DNA of 64,000 nucleotides from Prevotella sp. oral taxon 376 (GTDB lineage Bacteria > Bacteroidota > Bacteroidia > Bacteroidales > Bacteroidaceae): positions 2,001,868-2,065,867 of the forward strand of contig NZ_PYXG01000001.1 in NCBI RefSeq assembly GCF_003043945.1, read 5' to 3'. A model generated the notes under the pieces. It had not been told where the DNA came from and made no database searches. It saw nothing but the letters and a program-made list of their open reading frames with translations. Each line of letters begins with the position of its first letter. Positions within the stretch are counted from its first letter, which is position 1. This document shows, in pieces, positions 40,884 to 48,195 of this stretch. Made by a program: the position numbers and the translations under genes.

Positions 40884-41776
40884 TATCCCCAGTCTGTAGA
40901 TTTATCGTAATTCATTTCGTCCGCATTTATTTTCACCCCAACAGACATCTTACCCTTATTTCCTTTTGCTTGCGCAACAAGTTCGTTGTATTTGGAACTA
41001 ATATTAGACACGGATAGGTTACTCAACATCCAATTGTCTGTTATCTTTTCAAGAAAAACTTTCAATGCGTTAAGCAAATCGCTTTCCTCTACAGGTAGAT
41101 TTTTATTTTTGCGAGAAAATCTGAGCTGGTTGAGTAACTGTCCCATTTGTGCCGCATCAACGGCTTTCCAGTAATATTCTTCCCCAGTCTTTTCCTTGAA
41201 GTAAGGTTCAAAAACAGCTCTCGCTTTTGTAACCGCAGAGGATTCTCTTTTAACTTTTCTTTTAGACTTTGACTCTTCTGAATTTTCAACCGCGCTTTTG
41301 GCGCGGAACCCTCTGTTAAGAGATATATTCTTTACTTCTTTACTTCTTATATTCTTTAGTTGTTGCTCATTTGTTTGCTCATTTGTTTGCTCATTTGTTT
41401 GCTCATTTGTTTGCTCATTTGTTTGCTCATTTGTTTGCTCATTTGTTTGCTCATTTGTTTGCTCATTTGTTTGGTAATCGTCATATTTACAGATAGTTAT
41501 ATCGCTAAATCTGTTTGTCGTTTTTACCAAAATTGCGCCGCTTTCCTGGAGGGTTTTTAGCTTCCTCCTTACACTTATTACTGGTATTTCTGTGGCTTCA
41601 CTAAGACTTTTTACAGATGTAACAAGTTCCCCTCTGCATATCTTTTTACCCCTCCACTTCTTGTCTTTGCTGTTTGCAGACAAAAGTAAATGTAGGAACA
41701 AATGAACCGCTTGTGAGTCGGTGTACCATTCCCAATCTTGGAATTTCCGATATAACTTTATCCAACTACCATCCAT
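40883..41776 (-). CDS. O-like replication initiator with internal 12-bp repeats
   Basis: 297 residues. The N-terminus (about 1-90) is a winged-helix domain (FLHLLLSANSKDKKWRGKKI, then VKSLSEATEIPVISVRRKLK). The linker (about 102-137) is nine perfect NEQT repeats. The C-terminus (about 170-280) has the YYWKAVDAAQMGQLLNQLR type region found in phage replisome organisers. The loader gene follows with overlap. Phage initiators of this shape, such as lambda O, carry the origin inside their own gene. Confidence 0.85.
   Translation of the reverse strand: MDGSWIKLYRKFQDWEWYTDSQAVHLFLHLLLSANSKDKKWRGKKICRGELVTSVKSLSEATEIPVISVRRKLKTLQESGAILVKTTNRFSDITICKYDDYQTNEQTNEQTNEQTNEQTNEQTNEQTNEQTNEQTNEQQLKNIRSKEVKNISLNRGFRAKSAVENSEESKSKRKVKRESSAVTKARAVFEPYFKEKTGEEYYWKAVDAAQMGQLLNQLRFSRKNKNLPVEESDLLNALKVFLEKITDNWMLSNLSVSNISSKYNELVAQAKGNKGKMSVGVKINADEMNYDKSTDWG
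41365..41472. repeat. Nine perfect 12-bp tandem repeats, candidate origin iterons
   Basis: Unit GCTCATTTGTTT (plus strand), nine copies without a substitution, reading NEQT in the initiator on the minus strand. Perfect conservation at synonymous positions implies recent expansion or selection on the DNA. Location in the linker of the initiator gene is that of the lambda origin. Confidence 0.9.
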
Positions 41777-41782
41777 AATAGA

Positions 41783-42295
41783 CTATAATTTGCTTCCCTT
41801 AATACAACTTCTTCTTTCCGCAAGTTTTCTTAATACGCTATTAGTATCAGAAAAGAGCAGCGTGTCGTAGTCATGACAACCTTCAAGTGGTATTTCCTCT
41901 TTGCGATTTAGCAAGTTACTTATAACAAATTGGTTGTCATGAACGAAACTTTCATGCGCAATTTTGTACAATATAGAAACAAGCTCAAAATTAGTAAATC
42001 CACTAATTGATAAGTCGTGGATAAGATTTGTTACAGAATGGTCATTTCCATTTCGCATTTCATGTTCCATCATATGACAATCTTCGCACAAAGTTATTAG
42101 CGTCTTGTCTGGGTAATCCCATATTTTTGCACCGTTCCTGTAACAAAGATGGTGCACATGTAGTGTTTTCTCTGTACTACCACAAATTTGGCATGTGAAA
42201 TTATCACGCTGCAAAATCTGTAATCTGCGTTTCTGCCAATGTGGACTTCTGATTTGCTCTTCGTATGAGAGCGTTTTTTCTTGGTCTTTTTTCAT
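41783..42295 (-). CDS. HNH endonuclease
   Basis: 170 residues. HNH core at about 14-70: SPHWQKRRLQILQRDNFTCQ, CGSTEKTLHVHHLCY, then TLITLCEDCHMMEH, with CxxC and CxxC/H zinc pairs. The remainder is helical. Position next to the initiator suggests a role in packaging or replication, or a free-standing homing nuclease. Confidence 0.88.
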   Translation of the reverse strand: MKKDQEKTLSYEEQIRSPHWQKRRLQILQRDNFTCQICGSTEKTLHVHHLCYRNGAKIWDYPDKTLITLCEDCHMMEHEMRNGNDHSVTNLIHDLSISGFTNFELVSILYKIAHESFVHDNQFVISNLLNRKEEIPLEGCHDYDTLLFSDTNSVLRKLAERRSCIKGSKL

Positions 42296-42395
42296 CCCAA
42301 TCTATTTTATCCCAATTTGTAAAAGATAAACCGGCAGGGCGATTGGGAACACCTTTTCGACGAGAGTAGCTAACACCGCCTATCCGGCTTACCAT
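42204..42395 (-). CDS. Possible small basic protein overlapping the HNH gene
   Basis: 63 residues; SRIGGVSYSRRKGVPNRPAG looks like real protein rather than shadow sequence, but the last third overlaps the HNH gene in another frame. A true gene with an unusually long overlap or a frameshifted extension. Low confidence. Confidence 0.35.
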   Translation of the reverse strand: MVSRIGGVSYSRRKGVPNRPAGLSFTNWDKIDWDEKRPRKNALIRRANQKSTLAETQITDFAA

Positions 42396-42457
42396 GAAAT
42401 AATATTATCGTTTATAAAACAATCTTTGACTCGCTTTCATATCTCATCAAATTAAAA

Positions 42458-42481
42458 AGCCCCACCGACAAAGGCAGGGCT
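42458..42481 (-). terminator. Hairpin after the SSB gene
   Basis: On the minus strand AGCCCTGCC pairs with GGTGGGGCT over seven of nine bases, followed by TTTTT. Imperfect stem but well placed between ssb and the HNH gene. Confidence 0.55.
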
Positions 42482-42495
42482 AACATGTTCATATA

Positions 42496-42936
42496 TCAGA
42501 AGGGGAGGTCATCGGAATCTTCCTTTGGTTGTGGTGTAGCTGGTCGTTGAGGCACCCCTTGGCTATTCACCTGTGGAGGGAACTGTTGCTGAGTGGTCTG
42601 CCGAGTAGTAGCTTGTTGGTTTTCGGGGTAAACGACCGCATTTCCTTGCTGTTGGGCATTTCGGTCTACTTTCCAACAAGAAATTTGGTTGTAGAATTTC
42701 CCATTGTACTCATGGCAGTCAATATCCAAGTGCACCCGAACCCTCTCGTTTAATTGTAGACCTGCATTTAAGATTTTTTCTTCTCCAAAAATCTGAAAGC
42801 AGATTGAGCGAGGATATTGCTCGTTTTCGCCCTCTACATTGATAACATACTCTTGTTTGCTCCAATCACCCCTTTGGGAGGAGCCCGTAACTTTTGGCAG
42901 CACATTGACAATAGTGCCGATAATTTGTATATCCAT
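42496..42936 (-). CDS. ssb: Single-stranded DNA-binding protein (SSB/DUF3127 type)
   Basis: 146 residues. OB-fold region about 1-95 (VINVEGENEQYPRSICFQIF then VRVHLDIDCHEYNGKFYNQI). A Gln/Pro-rich linker leads to the acidic tip EDSDDLPF, the protein-docking tail of bacterial SSB. It coats ssDNA during replication and recombination. Neighbours are an exonuclease and a putative annealing protein. Confidence 0.9.
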   Translation of the reverse strand: MDIQIIGTIVNVLPKVTGSSQRGDWSKQEYVINVEGENEQYPRSICFQIFGEEKILNAGLQLNERVRVHLDIDCHEYNGKFYNQISCWKVDRNAQQQGNAVVYPENQQATTRQTTQQQFPPQVNSQGVPQRPATPQPKEDSDDLPF

Positions 42937-42956
42937 TGTTATGAATTTATTTTAGT

Positions 42957-43700
42957 TTACCTTTGTTTGTAGCCTAACTTTTCAAGCAGGCTCTTTATGT
43001 AATTTACTCCTTTCTGATAGACAAGTGTCTTGATATTGATGCAAATTTCACCATCAGACTTCTCGTATTTCTGTTCAATAGTTCTGAAGCACCCATTGTC
43101 GATGAAACGCTGCATTGGTTGATTCTTATGAGTGAGAACTCCAGCGTCTCTAAGTATCTCAAAGAGCTTGTTTCGTCCTACGCCCACAAAATCAAGCGTA
43201 TTGGCAACAGATTTCATTTCAATGGCATCCTTACTGCTCGCTACTGCATCAAAGAATTGAACTTTAGGTTCCTGTTCTACAAGAAGTCTGTTTTGCTCTT
43301 CTATCTTTTCTTGCTGTTTGGCAGCAAGCATTAATGCTTGAGCAAAGGTTTGCGGAAGTGAGAATCCACCATTTTTAATGGTTTCTTCCATTCTATTGAA
43401 AGCCTCAATGTACTTTTCTTTGAACGCCATTGCCTTGGCCCCGGTGTACCCCATAACAAGTATAGTGAAGCCGTCTTTTGTCATTTGGTAGTATTCAGAC
43501 TTTTGTGCGCCGCCTTGTGGTAACTTGTTGATATTCACCATTAACGCAAAATTGCGCTCTCTAAATTCGGGGCTACAATGTAAATTACGAATATCGCGCA
43601 ATACATCTGCATTTCTTTTTCCGAATACTTCTGCTATTTTAAGGCTTGTTGTCAAAGCCTTTCCGTCTTTGCTTTTGTAAACAAGTTCACCGTCTGTCAT
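42957..43700 (-). CDS. Rha/KilAC antirepressor
   Basis: 247 residues. Rha domain: TSLKIAEVFGKRNADVLRDI, then YYQMTKDGFTILVMGYTGAK and YIEAFNRMEETI. KilAC C-terminus: KSVANTLDFVGVGRNKLFEI. Fourth antirepressor in this operon region; overlaps the exonuclease gene by four bases, so it is expressed with the recombination genes. Confidence 0.9.
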   Translation of the reverse strand: MTDGELVYKSKDGKALTTSLKIAEVFGKRNADVLRDIRNLHCSPEFRERNFALMVNINKLPQGGAQKSEYYQMTKDGFTILVMGYTGAKAMAFKEKYIEAFNRMEETIKNGGFSLPQTFAQALMLAAKQQEKIEEQNRLLVEQEPKVQFFDAVASSKDAIEMKSVANTLDFVGVGRNKLFEILRDAGVLTHKNQPMQRFIDNGCFRTIEQKYEKSDGEICINIKTLVYQKGVNYIKSLLEKLGYKQR

Positions 43701-44455
43701 ACTATCATTTTAGCATTATTAATCTTTTCTATCTTTTCTCTAAAGTACTGCACCGCCAACTCCGTGCGTTCAAGAAGTTGCTTCTGAAACTCAACATCCT
43801 TTGGTATGGTAAGCACCTTTAGTTGTTTGCTCTTGGAAGTACGCGGATCGTAACTTACAAATTTGCAGAATGGTACTTCGATATCAGTTTCACGTTCAAC
43901 GCAAATCATGTTGTACTGACACTGGCTGAAATATTGCAAATTGTCTTCTTTTAAATCTTCTGCCGTTTCGTATAAGAAATGTTTAAGATGAATGGCAGGG
44001 TTGAACGGGCACTTGATTTCCAAGATGCCACCACTGCGGATAATACCGTCAGGTGAACCTCCAGCAAACCTTTCATAGCCCTTAAGCGGTATAAATGGAG
44101 CGTCAAGCACTTCTTCCCCGGTTTCATTGCAGAACCGCATTCGTGCAGAATTCTCCATAAGCGTTCCCCAATCCATTGCCCGTGAGTGCGGCGCACAATC
44201 TTCCATATATTCAAGGAAAGCGTTGTCAGGCATGAATTGCTCGGCTATCTTCCCATCAAGATAAGAGAATGTGCCTTGTGAGAACGGGACCTCTTTTGTT
44301 CTGACTCGTGACTTTGGATTAAGTTTCTTATACTCCTCTATTTCCTCTTCTGTCATATCCTCCTTGTGGTTGGCAAGGAGGATATAGATTTCAGAGGCGG
44401 TCACACGACCCTTTCGGGCGAGGTACCAATCTGTCGTTCTTTGTAAGTCGTTCAT
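43697..44455 (-). CDS. YqaJ-type viral recombinase/exonuclease
   Basis: 252 residues of the lambda Exo-like PD-(D/E)XK fold: DWYLARKGRVTASEIYILL at the start, then YERFAGGSPDGIIRSGGILE and IKCPFNPAIHLKHFL, giving the D...E-x-K catalytic trio (SPDG, LEIK), and QCQYNMICVERE. It resects dsDNA ends to create ssDNA for the partner annealing protein encoded next to it. Confidence 0.92.
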   Translation of the reverse strand: MNDLQRTTDWYLARKGRVTASEIYILLANHKEDMTEEEIEEYKKLNPKSRVRTKEVPFSQGTFSYLDGKIAEQFMPDNAFLEYMEDCAPHSRAMDWGTLMENSARMRFCNETGEEVLDAPFIPLKGYERFAGGSPDGIIRSGGILEIKCPFNPAIHLKHFLYETAEDLKEDNLQYFSQCQYNMICVERETDIEVPFCKFVSYDPRTSKSKQLKVLTIPKDVEFQKQLLERTELAVQYFREKIEKINNAKMIV

Positions 44456-45321
44456 TTCTTCTCGCCTTTTTTCTTTTCAGAGGGAGCCTTATCTTTTTCC
44501 CCAAATAAGTCTTTGGCAGGATTAACCTCTTCTTCCGTGGCCTCCAAGGGCGTGGTACTCTTAGGGAAAAATGTCTCTTGAACGGTTGTTGTCCCTTCTT
44601 TGATCGCAGTAGCAAGACCTCGCAGTTCAACGACCATATCAGTATCAATCTCGTCAACCTTTGATACAGATAGGTAGTCCAAAATACATTGCTCTTCGAC
44701 GCCGATTTTTGAGAAATACTGCATCATACTCTGCCGGATGTTTTCAAGCGCCATAGATTGCCCAAGGGACACCTTTTTTGCCTTGCCAATAACTTTCTTG
44801 ATAAGGGCAGATGGGACAACTTTCATTACAGCATTACGCATGGCAATAGCGCAGGCTGCGTTCCCTGTTACAACTTGCATGTCGTCCGAATATGTCTTCC
44901 CATTTTTGTCGGTGATTCTGCGTTTCACCTCAACAGATGTTGCATAGTTGCTTTCGAGATCATGACATACACCTTGTGCGGTAATCATCTTTCCGTCATT
45001 GCCAATGATGCGTGCTTGGACTCTCAGATTGCCCCAGGCTGACGCAATAATTTCTGCCATGCGAACCGAAGGCCCTTCAATAACCTTTCCTTGTCTGCGA
45101 AGCACATAGAAACAACTTGCAGCCGTTTCCTCATCCATAGTAGCAAGTGTTTCAATGTTGTTTAATACTCTTGCAAGATTGCGTGGGTATTGCTTTGCCG
45201 TTGCAATCTGCGTGTCAATCTCACTCTTGTTGATTGCCGCAAGCATTTCTGCCTGCTGTACTTCGATAACTTCCATTTGCGCTTCTTCCACAGATGGCAC
45301 TTGGTTAAAATTTTCTTCCAT
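44452..45321 (-). CDS. Putative ssDNA-annealing protein
   Basis: 289 residues. The core (about 50-200) has ETAASCFYVLRRQGKVIEGP, SVRMAEIIASAWGNLRVQAR and TGNAACAIAMRNAVMKVVPS; the C-terminus is Lys-rich. The sequence does not show an obvious RecT or Erf signature, but it overlaps the YqaJ exonuclease gene, the usual place for the annealing partner. Assignment is mostly by context. Confidence 0.6.
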   Translation of the reverse strand: MEENFNQVPSVEEAQMEVIEVQQAEMLAAINKSEIDTQIATAKQYPRNLARVLNNIETLATMDEETAASCFYVLRRQGKVIEGPSVRMAEIIASAWGNLRVQARIIGNDGKMITAQGVCHDLESNYATSVEVKRRITDKNGKTYSDDMQVVTGNAACAIAMRNAVMKVVPSALIKKVIGKAKKVSLGQSMALENIRQSMMQYFSKIGVEEQCILDYLSVSKVDEIDTDMVVELRGLATAIKEGTTTVQETFFPKSTTPLEATEEEVNPAKDLFGEKDKAPSEKKKGEKK

Positions 45322-45323
45322 AA

Positions 45324-45551
45324 TTATTCACTTATTTGTTGGTTAAAAATATCATCAATCACTTCAAACGAAAAGCTGTTTAATGTTTGGTTATAGGTTA
45401 TTTTGTTTTCGGACACCATTTGATTAATTTCACTTTTAACTTGGGCGGTAACTTCGCCCATCACCTCGTTGAAATTAGCAGAGATTGGAAACTTGTGGGC
45501 CTCAGCTTTCTGTTTGTTTATCTGCTTTATTATATCGTATACATCTATCAT
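45324..45551 (-). CDS. Small hypothetical protein
   Basis: 75 residues, helical (MIDVYDIIKQINKQKAEAHK, EVMGEVTAQVKSEINQMVSE). Starts the recombination gene block two bases ahead of the annealing-protein gene. Unknown. Confidence 0.6.
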   Translation of the reverse strand: MIDVYDIIKQINKQKAEAHKFPISANFNEVMGEVTAQVKSEINQMVSENKITYNQTLNSFSFEVIDDIFNQQISE

Positions 45552-45561
45552 ACACAGAAAT

Positions 45562-45594
45562 AAAAAAAGCTAACTATCTTCACAGACGGTTAGC
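45562..45594 (-). terminator. Terminator after the RuvC-like gene
   Basis: On the minus strand GCTAAC pairs with GTTAGC around a 14-base loop, followed by seven Ts. Confidence 0.72.
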
Positions 45595-45621
45595 CTACAC
45601 CTAAATACGCAAATATAACAC

Positions 45622-46155
45622 TTATAAATTCTTTCTCCTGGCGTACTCTGCAATAAGCAAAGAGTCCGATTTGTTATCATCAAGATTCCTACACCTTTCG
45701 CTTCTCCTTAAATCCACATCAGGGAATAGTCTCCTTGAAGCGTTAAAAGAAGTAGCCTTTGTGTTTATATCTTTTACATTGGTCTCTTTCCCGTTGCGCT
45801 TTATGACCTTATACGACACAACCAGATCTGAATTTGTCCAAATCTCTTTCTGCCACGCCTTTGGCGGCACAAGGTGGTAGGGTATTTCAAGAGCGACAAG
45901 AATGCCTTTCAGTATTCCGAATGTCTGACCAAAAGAGAATGTGGATTTTGCGGAAGATCCGAATATCGCATGTATCTCTTCCATACAAGCCACGACATTC
46001 TCGTTAGACTTGTCTTTTATTCTTTTTAATTCTCTTGACAACCCAAGTTCGTCATTGTCGGCTATAGAAATAAATTCTTTCGAGTTGTCGGGGTAGATTA
46101 CAGAAAAATATCCTTTACTTCCAGGGTCTATACCAATAAATGTTCTTCCTTCCAT
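45622..46155 (-). CDS. RuvC-like Holliday junction resolvase
   Basis: 177 residues. First catalytic Asp in FIGIDPGSKGYFSV (about 9), Glu in ACMEEIHAIFGSSAKSTFSF (about 59), and acidic pair in DDNKSDSLLIAEYAR near the C-terminus. Matches RuvC-type phage resolvases that cut branched DNA before packaging. Flanked on both sides by terminators. Confidence 0.9.
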   Translation of the reverse strand: MEGRTFIGIDPGSKGYFSVIYPDNSKEFISIADNDELGLSRELKRIKDKSNENVVACMEEIHAIFGSSAKSTFSFGQTFGILKGILVALEIPYHLVPPKAWQKEIWTNSDLVVSYKVIKRNGKETNVKDINTKATSFNASRRLFPDVDLRRSERCRNLDDNKSDSLLIAEYARRKNL

Positions 46156-46177
46156 ATATCTTATAAATTATGTTCAA

Positions 46178-46212
46178 CAAAAAATCCGCACTACCTTCAC
46201 AGGCAATGCGGA
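46178..46212 (-). terminator. Terminator after tRNA-like RNA 2
   Basis: On the minus strand TCCGCA pairs with TGCGGA across a 16-base loop, followed by seven Ts. It lies 35 bases past the RNA's 3' end. Confidence 0.65.
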
Positions 46213-46246
46213 CACAAGATTTATCACTTTGTTTGTAGTCTAATAG

Positions 46247-46358
46247 TGGAGGTGGCAGGACTCGAACCTGCACGGACTTACAAAGGCTTTAGCATGGCCA
46301 CTCTCAACCTTATGCCATCCCGTATTCGGGGTATGTCTACCAATTCCATCACGCCTCC
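46247..46358 (-). ncRNA. tRNA-like RNA 2 (Leu-like ends, odd core)
   Basis: 112 bases. Acceptor GGAGGCG/CACCTCC with one mismatch, Leu-type D-loop GAATTGGTAGAC, and a T-arm identical to RNA 1. The centre has CCCG-AATA-CGGG and a long variable region closed by ATGG/CCGT with inner palindrome TGGCCA. Compared with RNA 1 the stems change in a pairing-preserving way while the AATAC, GAGAGT and TTGTAA words stay. No standard anticodon can be assigned. It is unlike the ordinary tRNA-Ser 85 bases away. Confidence 0.6.
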
Positions 46359-46365
46359 AATAAAA

Positions 46366-46383
46366 ACAGGGGCGCTCCCCTGT
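46366..46383. terminator. Hairpin between the two tRNA genes
   Basis: ACAGGGG-CGCT-CCCCTGT, a perfect 7-bp stem with A/T runs on both sides, so it can terminate in either direction. It sits eight bases upstream of tRNA-like RNA 2. Confidence 0.7.
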
Positions 46384-46442
46384 AAAAAAGAATCAATTAA
46401 ATACTTATTTGGTATGATAAAAAGTGACTCTCACGAGCTTTG

Positions 46443-46525
46443 CGGAAGACGGAGGACTCGAACCTCCGATACATTTCTGTATTACACATTAGCAATGTGC
46501 TGCATTACCACTCTGCCAGCCTTCC
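46443..46525 (-). tRNA. tRNA-Ser (GCT)
   Basis: 83 bases. Acceptor GGAAGGC/GTCTTCC, anticodon stem GCACA/TGTGT, loop TTGCTAA with U33 and anticodon GCT (AGC/AGU codons). The class II variable arm is ATACA-GAAA-TGTAT, and the T-arm CGGAGGTTCGAGTCCTCCG. All parts are canonical; CCA is not encoded. Phage tRNAs often offset codon bias or replace host tRNAs cut by defence nucleases. Confidence 0.92.
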
Positions 46526-46801
46526 ATGTTGCCACACACCTATCCGTGGAAAGATGTGTGGCTATGTTTTATTTGAGCGAATTGCGTTATCAATTCTTTA
46601 AAGTCCATGACTACTCATTTTTTTTGTCTTAGCCTTTTATACGTTTTTATGAATATGTCTATGATATTCTATAGAGGTGCAACTTTTAATCAACCACCCC
46701 AACCGCTTTGCCTACATTCAACTTGGACCTGTCTTTCGGCGGACGCAACGGCTGCGTCTGTTTTCCAATAAATTTGCTTTCGGCGTTATAGGCTCTTGCG
46801 C
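46526..46801. other. Gap with hairpins, possible gene remnant
   Basis: A stem GCCACACATC/GGTGTGTGGC lies at about 46531-46563 upstream of tRNA-Ser. On the minus strand 46686-46790 has an open frame (KFIGKQTQPLRPPKDRSKLN...) without a start, directly behind the HTH gene; it may be that gene's C-terminus after a one-base deletion. A hairpin TATAGGC/GCCTATA lies at about 46788-46806. Confidence 0.4.
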
Positions 46802-46975
46802 CTATAGCTCATTGTTGATGAAAGCTATTAGCTGACTTTTTGCAAAGTAGTAGCGTCCCCTTGGTTTTGTGAACGGTATAATACAGTCTCTCACATACCT
46901 CCGCACGGTCTTCTCACTTACATTGAGAACGGCAGCGGTCTGTCTCGTCGTCAGATATGTTTCTTCACTTGCCAT
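46802..46975 (-). CDS. Excisionase/MerR-like HTH protein
   Basis: 57 residues from the ATG at 46975. TTRQTAAVLNVSEKTVRRYV is a winged helix-turn-helix of the helix_turn_helix_17 type, then FTKPRGRYYFAKSQLIAFIN. Such small proteins are excisionases or regulators. It is divergent from the S24 repressor and about 1.2 kb from integrase 2. A 3' extension may be lost by a frameshift. Confidence 0.75.
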   Translation of the reverse strand: MASEETYLTTRQTAAVLNVSEKTVRRYVRDCIIPFTKPRGRYYFAKSQLIAFINNEL

Positions 46976-47000
46976 ATTAGTTTTTCCATTTAATTTACAC

Positions 47001-47043
47001 ATTAATCTAATGATTTTTTGTATATTTGCAAAATTAATCTAAT
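47001..47043. promoter_or_regulatory. Divergent promoters with ATTAATCTAAT operators
   Basis: ATTAATCTAAT occurs at 47001-47011 and 47033-47043, 32 bp apart. Between them are a plus-strand TATATTTG (47021-47028) and a minus-strand TAATTTTG (47029-47036), back to back. A repressor bound to both repeats would cover both promoters, the classic lysogeny switch geometry. Confidence 0.6.
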
Positions 47044-47239
47044 ATATGTCGTGAGACATCGTAGATTTCGTTTTATTCATATCAGTATATGGTAAGATTT
47101 CTTATGGCAAATATAGGCATAAAATCTAAAACGCAATAGATTTTGAATAGATATTTAACATATATTTTGATTATGAAACATATTAAAACGAAGCAAATGT
47201 GATTTGATTATTAAGTAAACACCTAAAATACAGTAAATT

Positions 47240-47935
47240 ATGGCAAATATTAATTCTTATCAAAGATTGTTGACGGTCCTTGACAGTTATCTTCAAAAAA
47301 GTTCAGACAATTCTCCTACATCGTTTGAAAGAGAGTTTGGTCTGCCAAATGGCTTCTTTCATAATGCCGAGAAGCGAGACACTCCGGATGATCAAAAGAG
47401 ATTATACAGGAGTACTTATGAGAACATCCGTAACGCCCAACCGCTTTTTAACATCAAGTGGCTCGAAACGGGAGAGGGGAAGATGTGGCTACATGACGAG
47501 ACAGAAAATGCAATTGAAGTGTCCAAGGTTGGTAGACCATACTACAATGTAGACTTCCTTGGTGGATTTGACTTGATGGTAAATGACCAAACAACAATCC
47601 CCGTTTCGTATATAAGTATGGAACCATACAACAAGGCTGGGTTCTATTGGTGCAACCTGACGGGCGATAGCATGTCTCCTCTCATCAGGTCTGGGGCAAA
47701 GATATGCCTCAAACACATAGAAGATGGCGTGAACGGAATAATTTACGGGGAAGTCTACGCACTTATTACAAGAAGTGATATGCGTACCGTAAAGTGGGTT
47801 GTGCGCTCTAATGATGAAGACAAGGTGCGCCTTGTTCCTGAAAATAAAGATCCTAAATACGGAGACTTTCAAGATGTTTCCAAGTCTGATATTATAAGGG
47901 TCTTCAAAGTAGAGCTTGCTGTCAACCCATTATAG
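47240..47935 (+). CDS. CI/LexA-type repressor with S24 peptidase
   Basis: 231 residues. The N-terminal region (about 1-75) is helical and probably DNA binding, though the HTH is weak. The C-terminal S24 peptidase has the Ser in TGDSMSPLIRSGAKICL and the Lys in RTVKWVVRSNDEDKVRL. Self-cleavage would be triggered by RecA after DNA damage, unlike the XRE repressor at 23368. It sits between the excisionase-like gene and integrase 2. Confidence 0.88.
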   Translation: MANINSYQRLLTVLDSYLQKSSDNSPTSFEREFGLPNGFFHNAEKRDTPDDQKRLYRSTYENIRNAQPLFNIKWLETGEGKMWLHDETENAIEVSKVGRPYYNVDFLGGFDLMVNDQTTIPVSYISMEPYNKAGFYWCNLTGDSMSPLIRSGAKICLKHIEDGVNGIIYGEVYALITRSDMRTVKWVVRSNDEDKVRLVPENKDPKYGDFQDVSKSDIIRVFKVELAVNPL

Positions 47936-48195
47936 AAGTACAAAATTCGTACCATTTTTATGTAAATATCTGATAATCAGCATATCTTCGAATCCCAACG
48001 GAATCACTTTAATAGTTAGAAAATCAGGCTTGTTAAAACGCATAACAAACTGATTATCAGCTGTTAAAATAATTATCAAACAAGATTATCACTTTGTTTA
48101 CACCCTGCCAAAGGCGGACAAAAACGGACATTAGGGTACATTCTCGTAACAAAATCGTACCAAAGCGTCGTACCAATTTTGAAAGTTAAAGTGAT
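47936..48195. promoter_or_regulatory. Candidate attP/integrase-binding region
   Basis: CTGATAATCAG (about 47970) and its complement CTGATTATCAG (about 48052) face each other. CGTACCA recurs three times (47951, 48148 and 48159). Near 47985 lies CTTCGAATCCC, the pattern of a tRNA T-arm 3' side, a frequent attachment core. Dense short repeats beside an integrase gene are typical of attP arm sites; the core is a guess. Confidence 0.45.

Noticed and set aside
41360..41480. CRISPR or minisatellite outside a gene
   Set aside because: No spacers, 12-bp unit, and it lies in the frame of the initiator protein.
47186..48195. A separate insertion sequence near integrase 2
   Set aside because: No transposase and no terminal inverted repeats with target duplication; the repeats fit integrase arm sites better.
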